Source: Bog-473 sp963726005 (GTDB lineage: Bacteria > Actinomycetota > Acidimicrobiia > Acidimicrobiales > RAAP-2). From it: DNA of 64,000 nt. Made by a program: the position numbers and the translations under genes. The stretch spans positions 75,661 to 139,660 of the forward strand of contig CAVSAT010000015.1 of the NCBI GenBank assembly GCA_963726005.1, in the 5' to 3' direction. Positions within the stretch are counted from its first letter, which is position 1. Each line of letters starts with the position of its first letter. Positions 43,403-51,726 of this stretch are shown one piece after another. A model generated the notes under the pieces. That model ran no database searches, was not told the DNA's origin, and saw nothing but the letters and a program-made list of their open reading frames with translations.

Positions 43403-43873
43403 CTACCAGCGGTAGTGGGCGAAGGCGCGGTTGGACTCCGCCATCTTGTGCATGTCCTCGCGGCGCTTCACCGAGGCCCCGATGTTGTTCGAGGCGTCGA
43501 GGATCTCGCCGGCCAGGCGCTCGGCCATCGTCTTCTCGCGGCGCTGGCGCGAGTAGGTGGTGAGCCAGCGGATGGCGAGCGTGGTGGCGCGCCGGGGTCG
43601 AACCTCGACGGGCACCTGGTAGGTGGCGCCGCCGACACGGCGCGACTTGACCTCGACCTCGGGGCGCGTGTTCTCGACGGCGCGCTTGAGCGCCGAGACG
43701 GGGTCGCCGCCCGACTTCTCCTGCACCTGCTCGAGGGCGGTGTAGACGATGCGCTCGGCGAGCGTGCGCTTGCCCCGGGAAAGGATCTTGTTGACGAACT
43801 GGGTCACGAGGACCGAGCGGTAGACGGGGTCCGGGGCCAGCTCCCGGCGTGTGGCGGGTCCGCTGCGGGGCAT
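43403..43873 (-). CDS. rpsG: 30S ribosomal protein S7
   Basis: A 156-residue S7: MPRSGPATRRELAPDPVYRSVLVTQFVNKILSRGKRTLAERIVYTALE, ENTRPEVEVKSRRVGGATYQVPVEVRPRRATTLAIRWLTTYSRQR and KMAESNRAFAHYRW at the end. It nucleates the 30S head. The long reading frame upstream is non-coding; the ATG at 43873 matches the family N-terminus. Two bases separate it from the rpsL stop. Confidence 0.98.
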   Translation of the reverse strand: MPRSGPATRRELAPDPVYRSVLVTQFVNKILSRGKRTLAERIVYTALEQVQEKSGGDPVSALKRAVENTRPEVEVKSRRVGGATYQVPVEVRPRRATTLAIRWLTTYSRQRREKTMAERLAGEILDASNNIGASVKRREDMHKMAESNRAFAHYRW

Positions 43874-43875
43874 CG

Positions 43876-44247
43876 CTATGACTCCTTCTTGGCGCCGTAC
43901 CGGCTCCGGGCCTGGCTGCGCTCGCGCACGCCCGAGGTGTCGAGGGCCCCGCGCACGACCTTGTAGCGCACGCCGGGCAGGTCCTTCACCCGGCCCCCGC
44001 GGACGAGGACGATGGAGTGCTCCTGGAGGTTGTGCCCGACACCGGGGATGTAGGCCGTGATCTCGACGCCCGAGGACAGCCGGACGCGGGCCACCTTGCG
44101 CAGGGCCGAGTTCGGCTTTTTGGGCGTGGTCGTGTAGACGCGGGTGCACACCCCCCGGCGCTGGGGCGCGCCCTTCAGGGCGGGGGTCTTGGTCTTGGTC
44201 ACCTTGGCCTGCCGTCCCTTGCGGACGAGCTGGGCGATTGTGGGCAC
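43876..44247 (-). CDS. rpsL: 30S ribosomal protein S12
   Basis: A 123-residue S12: PTIAQLVRKGRQAKVTKTKTPALKGAPQRRGVCTRVYTTTPKKPNSALRKVARVRLSSGVEITAYIPGVGHNLQEHSIVLVRGGRVKDLPGVRYKVVRGALDTSGV. TPKKPNSA and GVGHNLQEH are the streptomycin-linked decoding loops and are wild-type here. GTG start at 44247, first gene of the str operon after the promoter at 44330-44358. Confidence 0.98.
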   Translation of the reverse strand: MPTIAQLVRKGRQAKVTKTKTPALKGAPQRRGVCTRVYTTTPKKPNSALRKVARVRLSSGVEITAYIPGVGHNLQEHSIVLVRGGRVKDLPGVRYKVVRGALDTSGVRERSQARSRYGAKKES

Positions 44248-44329
44248 GCGCTACCTCTCGATACTGAAAAATGTGGTCCCATGTGCTGGCGCTCGCGCGC
44301 CGACCGAAGCCGCACATAGCAGGAAGTGA

Positions 44330-44358
44330 ATTATAGCGGTTACCTGGGGCTCGAACAA
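44330..44358 (-). promoter_or_regulatory. Promoter of the rpsL (str) operon
   Basis: On the minus strand TTGTTC (44353-44358), 17 bases, then a perfect TATAAT (44330-44335). Transcription would begin near 44323 and leave a leader of about 75 bases before rpsL. The rest of the 382-base gap to pccB (44359-44617) shows no gene or other clear site. Confidence 0.7.
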
Positions 44359-44617
44359 TCGCGGTAGCCCGCATCCCGGCCCGCAGGGGACGCCTTCGTC
44401 TCCGCCGGCACCGTTTTCCAAAACGAGCAAGCACGTTGCGCATGGTTTTCGGACAATGCGCCGGCACGGTCCGCCGCCCCCGTGTCGCCCGCCGTGGTCC
44501 GGGGGAGGGCCGCCAGGGTCGTACCCCCGGGCCTGACCAGGTTTTCTCCGGCGGAAATCGGCGTGGCTTCGACACTGGAGTCTTGCGGTGCCAATCTCGG
44601 ACCCCTCTCCGGGGCGT

Positions 44618-44623
44618 TAGCCT
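44618..44623 (+). promoter_or_regulatory. Putative -10 element of a leaderless pccB transcript
   Basis: TAGCCT lies 6 bases before the pccB ATG. The TANNNT motif followed by 6-7 bases and ATG is the common actinobacterial pattern for leaderless mRNA. No good -35 is seen and no ribosome-binding site precedes the ATG, which fits a leaderless start. Confidence 0.4.
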
Positions 44624-44629
44624 CGGCCC

Positions 44630-46186
44630 ATGGAACACTCCATGGCCGAACGCCTGGCCGACCTGGCCGAACGCAAGAACGAGGCCCTCCACGCGGGGAG
44701 CCAGCGGGCGGTCGAGCGGCAGCACGCCAAGGGCAAGCTGACCGCCAGGGAACGCATTGAGTACCTCCTCGACGAGGGCTCCTTCCAGGAGCTCGACATG
44801 CTGGCCCGGCACCGGGCCCACGGCATGGGGCTCGAGGACAACCGGCCCTACACCGACGGCGTCGTGACCGGCTTCGGCACCGTCGACGGGCGCCGGGTCT
44901 GCCTCTTCAGCCAAGACTTCACGGTCTTCGGCGGCGCGCTCGGGGAGGTCTTCGCCGAGAAGATCCACAAGGTGATGGACCTGGCGGCCTCCACCGGGGT
45001 CCCGATGATCGGTCTCAACGACGGGGCCGGGGCGCGCATCCAAGAGGGCGTGGTGTCGCTGCACTCGTACGGCGGCATCTTCCACCGCAACGTGGCGGCG
45101 TCGGGGGTCATCCCACAGATCAGCGTGATCCTGGGCCCGTGCGCGGGGGGCGCCGTCTACTCGCCGGCCATGACGGACTTCATCTTCATGGTGCAGGGCA
45201 CGTCGCACATGTTCATCACCGGACCCGACGTCGTGAAGACGGTCACCGGCGAGGACGTCACGCTCGAGGAGCTCGGTGGTGCCATGAGCCATGCCACCAA
45301 GTCCGGCGTCGCCACCTTCGTCGCACCCGACGAGAAGGCCTGCCTCGACGAGGTACGTCACCTCCTTTCGTTCCTTCCCTCCAACAACCTCGAGGAGCCG
45401 CCCGTCGAGCCGACCGGCGACGAGCCCGACCGGGCCCTGCCGGAGCTGATCGACTTCCTGCCGACCTCGCCCAACCAGCCCTACGACATGAAGCGCGTGA
45501 TCACCGCCGTCGTCGACGACGGCGAGTACCTCGAGGTGCACCGCCATTGGGCCATGTCGATCACGTGTGGCTTCGCCCGCATGAACGGGCGCGTCGTGGG
45601 CATCGTCGGCAACCAGCCCGCCGTGCTGGCCGGCGTGCTCGACATCGACTCGTCGGAGAAGGCATCGCGCTTCGTGCGCACGTGCGATGCGTTCAACATC
45701 CCGCTCCTCACCTTCGTCGACGTGCCCGGATTCATGCCCGGCACCGACCAGGAGTACGGCGGCATCATCCGCCACGGGGCCAAGCTGCTCTACGCCTACT
45801 GCGAGTCGACCGTGCCCCGCATCCAGATCATCACGCGGAAGGCGTACGGGGGCGCCTACGTGGTCATGAACTCCAAGTCGATCGGCGCCGACCTCGCCTT
45901 CGCGTGGCCCTCCGCCGAGCTGGCGGTCATGGGCCCCAACGGTGCCGTCGAGATCGTCTACCGGCGCGAGCTGGTGGAGGCCGCCGACCCGACGCGGCGC
46001 AGAGCCGAGCTCATCGACGAGTACACCGAGGCCTACGCCAACCCCTACATCGCCGCCGAGCGTGGGTACATCGACGACGTGATCTCGCCGGCCGACACCC
46101 GCGCCGTGATCTGTCGCAGCCTCGACATCCTGGTTTCGAAGCGCGAGGAGCTGCCGAAGCGCAAGCACGGCAACGTGCCGCTGTGA
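44630..46186 (+). CDS. pccB: Acyl-CoA (propionyl-CoA) carboxylase beta subunit
   Basis: A 518-residue biotin-dependent carboxyltransferase beta chain. N- and C-terminal crotonase-type halves each carry oxyanion-hole Gly pairs: LNDGAGARIQEGV and GPCAGGAVYSPAMTDF, then FVDVPGFMPGTDQEYGGIIRHGAKLLYAY and ITRKAYGGAYVVMNSKSIGAD. It transfers CO2 from biotin to propionyl-CoA (or acetyl-CoA), making methylmalonyl-CoA. The alpha (biotin) subunit is not in the window. It overlaps the small epsilon-like gene by four bases. In this setting it would process propionyl-CoA made by the ethylmalonyl-CoA route. Confidence 0.94.
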   Translation: MEHSMAERLADLAERKNEALHAGSQRAVERQHAKGKLTARERIEYLLDEGSFQELDMLARHRAHGMGLEDNRPYTDGVVTGFGTVDGRRVCLFSQDFTVFGGALGEVFAEKIHKVMDLAASTGVPMIGLNDGAGARIQEGVVSLHSYGGIFHRNVAASGVIPQISVILGPCAGGAVYSPAMTDFIFMVQGTSHMFITGPDVVKTVTGEDVTLEELGGAMSHATKSGVATFVAPDEKACLDEVRHLLSFLPSNNLEEPPVEPTGDEPDRALPELIDFLPTSPNQPYDMKRVITAVVDDGEYLEVHRHWAMSITCGFARMNGRVVGIVGNQPAVLAGVLDIDSSEKASRFVRTCDAFNIPLLTFVDVPGFMPGTDQEYGGIIRHGAKLLYAYCESTVPRIQIITRKAYGGAYVVMNSKSIGADLAFAWPSAELAVMGPNGAVEIVYRRELVEAADPTRRRAELIDEYTEAYANPYIAAERGYIDDVISPADTRAVICRSLDILVSKREELPKRKHGNVPL

Positions 46187-46389
46187 CGTTGCACGTCGAC
46201 GCGTCCCAGCTGTCGCTGCGCGAGCCGCCCCCGCCCGACCCCGCCGTGCTGGCTGCCATCGCCGCCGCGGTGCAGCTGGCCTGGCCGCGCCCGGCGCCGG
46301 CCGACGAGCACGACCCGGTGCACCAGCGCTGGCGCTTCAGCGGGCGCTGGTGGAACAAGCCCGTGCCGCAGCTGCGCGGCCGGCCCTGA
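46183..46389 (+). CDS. Acyl-CoA carboxylase epsilon-like small subunit
   Basis: A 68-residue protein starting at GTG 46183, overlapping the pccB TGA (GTGA). It has the pattern of actinobacterial AccE/PccE subunits: a short N-terminus, a Pro-rich hinge with DPAVLAAIAAAVQLAW, and a C-terminus VHQRWRFSGRWWNKPVPQLRGRP with the Trp-rich RW-x-SGRWW block. Epsilon subunits bind the beta hexamer and raise activity. Too short and divergent for full certainty, but the position and C-terminus are persuasive. Confidence 0.75.
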   Translation: MTLHVDASQLSLREPPPPDPAVLAAIAAAVQLAWPRPAPADEHDPVHQRWRFSGRWWNKPVPQLRGRP

Positions 46390-46397
46390 GGACGCGG

Positions 46398-46703
46398 CTG
46401 ACCGTCTACGTCGACGACTGGCGCCAGCCGGCCACGGTGCGCGACCGGGCCGACCGCTGGTCACATCTCCTGGCCGACGACCCGGCGGAGCTCCATGCCA
46501 TGGCCGCCGCGCTCGGCATACCGCCCCGGGGCTACCAGCACCATCGCCGTTCCCCCGCCCTCAACCACTACGACCTGCCCGAGAGCCTGCGGCTCCGGGC
46601 CATCGAGCTCGGGGCGGTCCCGGTGACGTGGCGCGAGATGGCCCGCCTCACACGTGCGTGGCGGCGCGCTGGCGCTCGGCCAGCGCAACCAGATCCTCCA
46701 TGA
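46398..46703 (+). CDS. DUF4031 domain protein
   Basis: About 101 residues: LTVYVDDWRQPATVRDRADRWSHLLADDPAELHAMAAALGIPPRGYQHHRRSPALNHYDLPESLRLRAIELGAVPVTWREMARL. This is the small DUF4031 family of unknown function. The start is unclear: a CTG at 46398 has GAGG about 6 bases upstream and gives the family N-terminus, while GTG 46350 would overlap the epsilon gene by 40 bases. Its 3' end overlaps the antisense end of the mutase gene by 56 bases. No catalytic role is proposed. Confidence 0.7.
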   Translation: MTVYVDDWRQPATVRDRADRWSHLLADDPAELHAMAAALGIPPRGYQHHRRSPALNHYDLPESLRLRAIELGAVPVTWREMARLTRAWRRAGARPAQPDPP

Positions 46704-48639
46704 TGCGGTCGAAGGAGTAGTCCTTGGGCGTGTAGACCGACGCCACGCCCTTGCCCAGCAGCAGCTCGGCGTCCTCGGGCGGGATGATGCCGCCCACGAC
46801 GACGGCGGCCGCGCTGCCGGCGGCGCGCAGGCGGTCGAGGACGTCGGGTACCAGTTCCATATGGGAGCCCGACAGGATCGACAGCCCCACGATGTCGACG
46901 TCCTCGTCGCGGGCGGCGGCGACGATCTGCGCCGGCGTGAGCCTGATGCCCTGGTAGATCACCTCGAACCCGGCGTCGCGCGCCGCGACGGCAATCTGCT
47001 CGGCGCCGTTGGAGTGCCCGTCGAGCCCGGGTTTGGCCACGAGCAGGCGCGGCGGCCCACCCGTGCGCTCGGCCAACTCCTTGGTACGGAGGCGCACCGG
47101 CGCCAGCTCGGCGCCCCACCGGCCGACTCCGCCGCTCACGCCGGTCGGGGCTCGGAATTCCCCGAACACCTCGCGCAGGGCGCCGGCCCACTCCCCGGTG
47201 GTGCCGCCGGCGTGGGCGAGGGCGATGGTGGAACTCATGATGTTGCCCCCGGGGCCGTCGTCGGCCGCGACCCGGCGCAGCTCGTCGAGTGCCTTGCGGA
47301 CGGCGGCGCCGTCGCGGCCGGCCCGCCAGCGCCCGATGTCGGCGATCTGCTCCGCCTCGACCCGGTGGTCGACCTTGAGGACGTTCTCGAACTCGCCGTC
47401 GCCGAGCAGCGGTGAGGGCGCGGTCTCTTTGAAGGAGTTCACGCCGACCACCTCCTGCTCCCCCGTCTCGATGCGGCGCACGCGCTCGGCCTGGCTGCGC
47501 ACCAGGCGTCGCTTGAGCTCGTCGATCGCCTCGAAGGCCCCGCCGAGCTCCTCCACCTCGGCCAGTTCCACCGAGGCGGCCTCCATCAGATCGGCCGTCT
47601 TCGCCTCGATCACCACCGAGCCCTCGAAGATGTCGTCGTACTCGAGCACGTCGGACTCGAACGCGAGGACCTGCTGTATGCGCAGAGACCACTGCTGGTC
47701 CCAGGGTCGGGGCAGCCCGAGCGCCTCGTTCCAGGCGGGCAGCTGCATGGCCCGGGCACGTGCGTTCTTGGACAGCGTGACGCCCAGGGTCTCGAGGACG
47801 ATCCGCTGCACGTTGTTCTCCGGCTGTTGCTCGGTGAGGCCGAGCGAGTTGACCTGCACGCCGTAGCGGAAGCGGCGGAGCTTGGGGTCCTCGACGCCGT
47901 AGCGCTCGCGGCAGATGCGGTCCCACATGGCGGTGAAGGCCCGCATCTTGCAGGTCTCCTCTACGAAGCGGACGCTGGAGTTCACGAAGAAGCTGATGCG
48001 GCCGACCACCGCGGGCAGTTCGGCCGGGTCGATCTTGCCCGAGGCGCGCACACCGTCGAGCACGCCGATGGCGGTCGCGAGCGCGTAGGCGATCTCCTGG
48101 GTGGGCGTGGCGCCCGCCTCCTGCAGGTGGTAGCTGCAGACGTTGATCGGGTTCCACCTGGGTGCGTCGCGCACCGTGTACGCGATCGTGTCCACCGTCA
48201 GGCGCAGGCTGGGGCCGGGCGGGAAGATGTACGTCCCGCGGCTCAGGTACTCCTTGACGATGTCGTTCTGGGTCGTGCCCGCGAGCCGAGCCGGGTCGAC
48301 GCCCTTGTCCTGTGCGTGGGCCACGTAGAGCCCGAGAAGCCATGCGGCGGTCGCGTTGATCGTCATGGAGGTGTTCATGTCGGCGACGGGGATCTGGTCG
48401 AGCAGTTCGCGGATGTGGCCGAGGTGGGCCACGGGAACGCCGACCTTGCCGACCTCACCGGCCGCCTCGGGCGCGTCGGGGTCGTATCCGGTCTGGGTCG
48501 GCAGGTCGAACGCGATGGAGAGCCCCGTCTGCCCCCGGGCCAAGTTGGTGCGGTAGAGCTCGTTGGAGGCGCGCGCGGTGGAATGGCCCGAATAGGTGCG
48601 CATCATCCACGGCGCGTCACGCTGCCGGTCGGTCGCCAT
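46648..48639 (-). CDS. ecm: Ethylmalonyl-CoA mutase (MeaA type, single chain with B12 domain)
   Basis: A 663-residue coenzyme B12 mutase. The N-terminal barrel begins MMRTYSGHSTARASNELYRTNLARGQTGLSIAFDLPTQTGYD and has MNTSMTINATAAWLLGLYVAHAQDKG and PWDQQWSLRIQQVLAFESD, the pattern of MeaA/Ecm rather than methylmalonyl-CoA mutase. The C-terminal B12-binding domain has DGHSNG (Co-ligating His), SILSGSH and GGIIPPED. It converts (2R)-ethylmalonyl-CoA to methylsuccinyl-CoA. It follows hbd on the same strand. ATG at 48639. Confidence 0.92.
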   Translation of the reverse strand: MATDRQRDAPWMMRTYSGHSTARASNELYRTNLARGQTGLSIAFDLPTQTGYDPDAPEAAGEVGKVGVPVAHLGHIRELLDQIPVADMNTSMTINATAAWLLGLYVAHAQDKGVDPARLAGTTQNDIVKEYLSRGTYIFPPGPSLRLTVDTIAYTVRDAPRWNPINVCSYHLQEAGATPTQEIAYALATAIGVLDGVRASGKIDPAELPAVVGRISFFVNSSVRFVEETCKMRAFTAMWDRICRERYGVEDPKLRRFRYGVQVNSLGLTEQQPENNVQRIVLETLGVTLSKNARARAMQLPAWNEALGLPRPWDQQWSLRIQQVLAFESDVLEYDDIFEGSVVIEAKTADLMEAASVELAEVEELGGAFEAIDELKRRLVRSQAERVRRIETGEQEVVGVNSFKETAPSPLLGDGEFENVLKVDHRVEAEQIADIGRWRAGRDGAAVRKALDELRRVAADDGPGGNIMSSTIALAHAGGTTGEWAGALREVFGEFRAPTGVSGGVGRWGAELAPVRLRTKELAERTGGPPRLLVAKPGLDGHSNGAEQIAVAARDAGFEVIYQGIRLTPAQIVAAARDEDVDIVGLSILSGSHMELVPDVLDRLRAAGSAAAVVVGGIIPPEDAELLLGKGVASVYTPKDYSFDRIMEDLVALAERQRAATHV

Positions 48640-48705
48640 CTACGTCACCTCCAGAAGAGTGGGCGCACCACCATTCTGCACGCCTTTCCCGCCTTCTCCG
48701 CGCGG

Positions 48706-49560
48706 CTAGCGGCTGTAGTCGTAGAAGCCCTTCTTGGTCTTGCGTCCGAGCTGGCCCGAGGTGACGAGGCGGCGCAGGAGCGGCACCGCGGCGTAGTTGG
48801 GATCGCGGTACTCCTCGTAGAGCGCATCGAGGATGGCGAGCGACGTGTCGAGCCCCACCAGGTCGAGCAGCGCAAAGGGGCCCATGGGGAACCCGCAACC
48901 GCCCTTCATGGCGGCGTCGATGCCCTCCCGGGTCGCCACCCCCTGCTCGAGCAGGCGCACCGCGTTGTTGAGGTACGGGAACAAGAGCGCGTTCACGATG
49001 AAGCCCGCCTGGTCCTTGACCTCCACGGGGTCCTTGCCGCAGGCGGCCGCGAAGGCGATCGCCGCCGCCACGGTGGCGTCGCCGGCGGTGATGGGCCGCA
49101 CGACCTCGACGAGTGCCATGGCCGGTGCAGGGTTGAAGAAGTGGATGCCGCAGACGAGGTCCGGCCGGCCCGTGGCCATCGCCATCTCCACCACCGGGAG
49201 GGTGGAGGTGTTGGTGGCCAGGATGGTCTCCGGCTTGCAGATGCTGTCGAGCTCGGCGAAGAGGTCCTTCTTCACGGGGAGGTCCTCCACGACCGATTCG
49301 ATCACGAGATCGACGTCGACGAGCTCGCCCAGATGCGTCGTGGCCCGCACGCGCCCCGAGATCCCGGCCGCCTCGGCGTCGGTCCGCTTGCCCTTCTCCA
49401 CCTGCTTGGCCAGCGCCTTGGCGAGGCCCGCCACCATGGCGTCCGCGGTCGCCTGGCTCCGGCTGCGCAGCACCACCTCGTGCCCGGCCGCCGCAGCCAC
49501 CTCCGCGATGCCCGAGCCCATGATGCCCGAGCCGACAATTCCCACCCGTTGGATCGACAT
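48706..49560 (-). CDS. hbd: 3-Hydroxybutyryl-CoA dehydrogenase
   Basis: A 284-residue NAD(P)-dependent dehydrogenase. Rossmann VGIVGSGIMGSGIAEVAAAAGHEVVLR, TNTSTLPVVEMA, the catalytic-region GIHFFNPAPAMALVEVVR with His, and the C-terminal GCGFPMGPFALLDLVGLD. It makes or oxidises (S)-3-hydroxybutyryl-CoA and feeds crotonyl-CoA to ccr. It is upstream of ecm on the same strand; an ATG at 49560 is 8 bases from a TAAACT -10-like element overlapping a palindrome. The (S)-specific family differs from the PhaB reductase of the classic pathway. Confidence 0.94.
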   Translation of the reverse strand: MSIQRVGIVGSGIMGSGIAEVAAAAGHEVVLRSRSQATADAMVAGLAKALAKQVEKGKRTDAEAAGISGRVRATTHLGELVDVDLVIESVVEDLPVKKDLFAELDSICKPETILATNTSTLPVVEMAMATGRPDLVCGIHFFNPAPAMALVEVVRPITAGDATVAAAIAFAAACGKDPVEVKDQAGFIVNALLFPYLNNAVRLLEQGVATREGIDAAMKGGCGFPMGPFALLDLVGLDTSLAILDALYEEYRDPNYAAVPLLRRLVTSGQLGRKTKKGFYDYSR

Positions 49561-49568
49561 GGCGGCGC

Positions 49569-49587
49569 AGTTTACCGGGCGGTAACA
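49569..49587. promoter_or_regulatory. Operator-like palindrome upstream of hbd-ecm
   Basis: TTACCG (49572-49577), two bases, CGGTAA (49580-49585) is a perfect inverted repeat. On the minus strand it overlaps TAAACT (49569-49574), a probable -10 element 8 bases from the hbd start. The same arrangement, with one change, is seen at 56887-56904. Confidence 0.6.
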
Positions 49588-49635
49588 ACGGACGTCGAAG
49601 CGAGGGCGCCCGCGCCGGGCGTGCAAGAGTGGCGT

Positions 49636-50322
49636 ATGAGCACGACCGGCACGCTCGCCCTGGTCGGGGGCGGCGAATGGAACGAGGGCTGCACCTTCGA
49701 CGTCGCCCTCCTGGCGGCCTCCGGGGGGCCTGACGTGGTGGTCCTGCCGACCGCGGCCGCCTACCAGAACCCCGAGCGGGTGGTGCTGCGGGCGGCGGAA
49801 TGGTTCGGGCCGCTGGGCGGCCAGGTCGAGGGGCTGATGGTGGTGGACCGGGCCTCGGCCGAGGACCCCGGGATGGCGGCCGTCGTCGCCGGCGCCCGCT
49901 TCATCTACCTGTCCGGCGGCTCGCCCCTGCATGCACGGGCCGTGTTGAAGAAGTCAGCCGTCTTCGAGGCGCTCCGCCAGGCCCTCGCGCGCGGTGCGGT
50001 CGTCGCCGGTGCCGGGGCGGGGGCCATGGTGCTCACCGACCCGATGGTCGACCCGCGCGGCGGCGCGCTGACCCTCGGGCTCGGCCTCGTCGACAACCTC
50101 ACCGTCGTCCCCCACTTCGGCGACGAGCACGACGACGCCCACGGTCAGAAGCTCGAACGCACGGTCGCGATGGCGCCGGCCGCCCTGCCGGTGGTGGCCC
50201 TGCCGGTCCGCACCGCCTTGATCCGCGACGGCGACAGCACGTGGCGCTCCGAGGGGGCCGGGACGCCGGTCGTCTTCGTCGGCGGCGCCCAGACCGAGGG
50301 GCTCGGGGCACTCAAGGTCTGA
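49636..50322 (+). CDS. Peptidase S51-like protein lacking the catalytic serine
   Basis: About 228 residues with the class I glutamine amidotransferase-like fold of S51 (dipeptidase E/cyanophycinase-type): GTLALVGGGEWNEG, LPTAAAYQNPER, RFIYLSGGSPLHA and GLVDNLTVVPHFG. The usual nucleophile motif G-x-S-A-G-A is VVAGAGAGAMVL here, so the Ser is Gly. It may be a binding or non-peptidase member. It is divergent from hbd; its ATG lies 76 bases from the hbd start. Function unknown. Confidence 0.8.
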   Translation: MSTTGTLALVGGGEWNEGCTFDVALLAASGGPDVVVLPTAAAYQNPERVVLRAAEWFGPLGGQVEGLMVVDRASAEDPGMAAVVAGARFIYLSGGSPLHARAVLKKSAVFEALRQALARGAVVAGAGAGAMVLTDPMVDPRGGALTLGLGLVDNLTVVPHFGDEHDDAHGQKLERTVAMAPAALPVVALPVRTALIRDGDSTWRSEGAGTPVVFVGGAQTEGLGALKV

Positions 50323-50329
50323 CGGACGT

Positions 50330-50887
50330 TCAGTCCTTCTCTTCGATGGTCATGCTCTCGATGACGACCCGCTCGGTCGGCGCGCCGGATCGGCTGCCGA
50401 CGCCATCGATCGCGGTCACGACGTCGAGCCCGGTGACCACCTCGCCGAAGAGCGAGTAGAGCGGCGGCAGGCGCACCCCGTCCGGGCCGCTGATCACGAA
50501 GAACTGGCTGCCGTTGGTGTGGGGCCCCGCGTTGGCCATGGCCAGCGACCCGAGTTTGTAGCGGCCGGCGGCCGGCAGCTCGTCGGCGAAGCGGTAACCC
50601 GGACCACCCGAACCCGTCCCGGTGGGGTCGCCGCCCTGGAGCACGAAGCCCGGGATGATGCGGTGGAACACGATGCCGTCGAAATAGTGGTAGCGAGCGA
50701 GGAACACGAAGCTGTTGACCGCCTTCGGGGCCGCCAGGGGGTCGAGGGCGATGACCATGGTGCCGTGCGAGGTGGTCATGGTCGCCACGTACCGCTTGGT
50801 CGTGTCGATGACCATCGGCGGCTCTTCGTCGAACGTGCGCTGCTGCGGGCTCGAGCCGTCGGCGGCAGGCGGGGTGGGCGTGGCCAT
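50330..50887 (-). CDS. ppi: Cytoplasmic cyclophilin-type peptidyl-prolyl cis-trans isomerase
   Basis: A 185-residue cyclophilin: GTMVIALDPLAAPKAVNSFVFLARYHYFDGIVFHRIIPGFVLQGGDPTGTGSGGPGYRFADEL, FFVISGPD and LFGEVVTGLDVVTAI. It accelerates Xaa-Pro isomerisation. The active-site Arg (FHRI) and Gln (LQGGD) are present. No signal peptide; the first 24 residues are Pro/Gln-rich. It follows the membrane-bound paralogue after 11 bases, so the two are cotranscribed. Confidence 0.94.
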   Translation of the reverse strand: MATPTPPAADGSSPQQRTFDEEPPMVIDTTKRYVATMTTSHGTMVIALDPLAAPKAVNSFVFLARYHYFDGIVFHRIIPGFVLQGGDPTGTGSGGPGYRFADELPAAGRYKLGSLAMANAGPHTNGSQFFVISGPDGVRLPPLYSLFGEVVTGLDVVTAIDGVGSRSGAPTERVVIESMTIEEKD

Positions 50888-50898
50888 GAGGGGTGTCC

Positions 50899-51726
50899 TT
50901 ACGTTTGATGGATGGTGACGGAGATGATGCGTTGGGTGACGTCGGGCGGGACCCCCTGCGCCGAGCCCTGCTGGTTGATGGTGTCGACGACGCTCATCCC
51001 GGACGTCACCTGGCCGAAGAGCGCGTAGGAGTTCGGCAGGCCCTCGCCCTGCGAGCCGACCACGATGAAGAACTGGCTCCCGCCCGAGTGCGGCTGGCCG
51101 GTGTTCGCCATGGCGACTGAACCGACGGGGTACTGGGGCGAGCCGGCGGCGGCCTTCGGCGGGTTCTCGTCGCCGATGGTGTAGCCGGGTCCACCCTGGC
51201 CGGTGCCCGTCGGGTCGCCGGTCTGGTCCATGAACCCGGGGATCACCCGGTGGAAGATGACGCAGTGGTAATAGCCCTTGTCCGCCAGGAAGACGAAGTT
51301 GTTGACGGTGACCGGTGCGGTCTTGGGGTCGAGCGTGATGTCGAAGGTCCCGGCGGTCGTGACAACGGTGGCCGTGTAGGTCTTGGTCGGGTTGATCGTC
51401 GTCGGTGGGGCGGCGGCGTACTTCTGGGTGTTGACCGTGGCCTGGGTGCTCGCCGGGCAGCCCGCCTTGACGGCCACCGCGGTGGCCTGGGCCTGCAACT
51501 TGGCGTTCGTGCCGTGGGCCGCCGTGGTGGTGCTGGTGACGGGGGACTTGGAGGCCACCGTCGGGCCGTTGCTCGACACGAGGAAGGCGATGCCCACGAT
51601 CGCCCCCGCCGCGGCGAGCACGATTATCACGTTGCGGAGCTGCCGGCGCTGCTTCTTCTGCCTGGCCTCGGCCGCCAGCCGTGCCTCCCTCGCGGCGCGC
51701 TGGCGGGCTCTCTTGTCGCTGGGCAC
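50899..51726 (-). CDS. Membrane-anchored cyclophilin peptidyl-prolyl isomerase
   Basis: A 275-residue protein: residues 1-31 are Arg/Lys-rich and 32-50 (NVIIVLAAAGAIVGIAFLV) form one transmembrane helix, so the enzyme faces outside. A Thr/Ala-rich linker leads to the cyclophilin domain (GTFDITLDPKTAPVTVNNFVFLADKGYYHCVIFHRVIPGFMDQTGDPTGTGQGGPGYTIGDE, GGSQFFIVVG, LFGQVTSGMSVVDTIN). It would fold exported proteins. GTG at 51726 (VPSDKRAR) starts it, divergent from lysC. Confidence 0.93.
   Translation of the reverse strand: MPSDKRARQRAAREARLAAEARQKKQRRQLRNVIIVLAAAGAIVGIAFLVSSNGPTVASKSPVTSTTTAAHGTNAKLQAQATAVAVKAGCPASTQATVNTQKYAAAPPTTINPTKTYTATVVTTAGTFDITLDPKTAPVTVNNFVFLADKGYYHCVIFHRVIPGFMDQTGDPTGTGQGGPGYTIGDENPPKAAAGSPQYPVGSVAMANTGQPHSGGSQFFIVVGSQGEGLPNSYALFGQVTSGMSVVDTINQQGSAQGVPPDVTQRIISVTIHQT

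Noticed and set aside
44248..44329. A tRNA or small RNA in the rpsL leader
   Set aside because: No cloverleaf or conserved TPsiC-like sequence was found by eye.
44338..44349. GGTTACCTGGGG near the rpsL promoter as another operator
   Set aside because: Only the left half resembles the motif; no right half follows.
44541..44557. TTTCTCCGGCGGAAA upstream of pccB as a third copy of the TTACCG palindrome
   Set aside because: The spacing differs by one base and two of seven pairs fail, so it is not the same site.
43874..46168. Minus-strand frame extending rpsG to 921 residues
   Set aside because: Upstream part is antisense to pccB and rpsL-overlapping; S7 starts cleanly at 43873.
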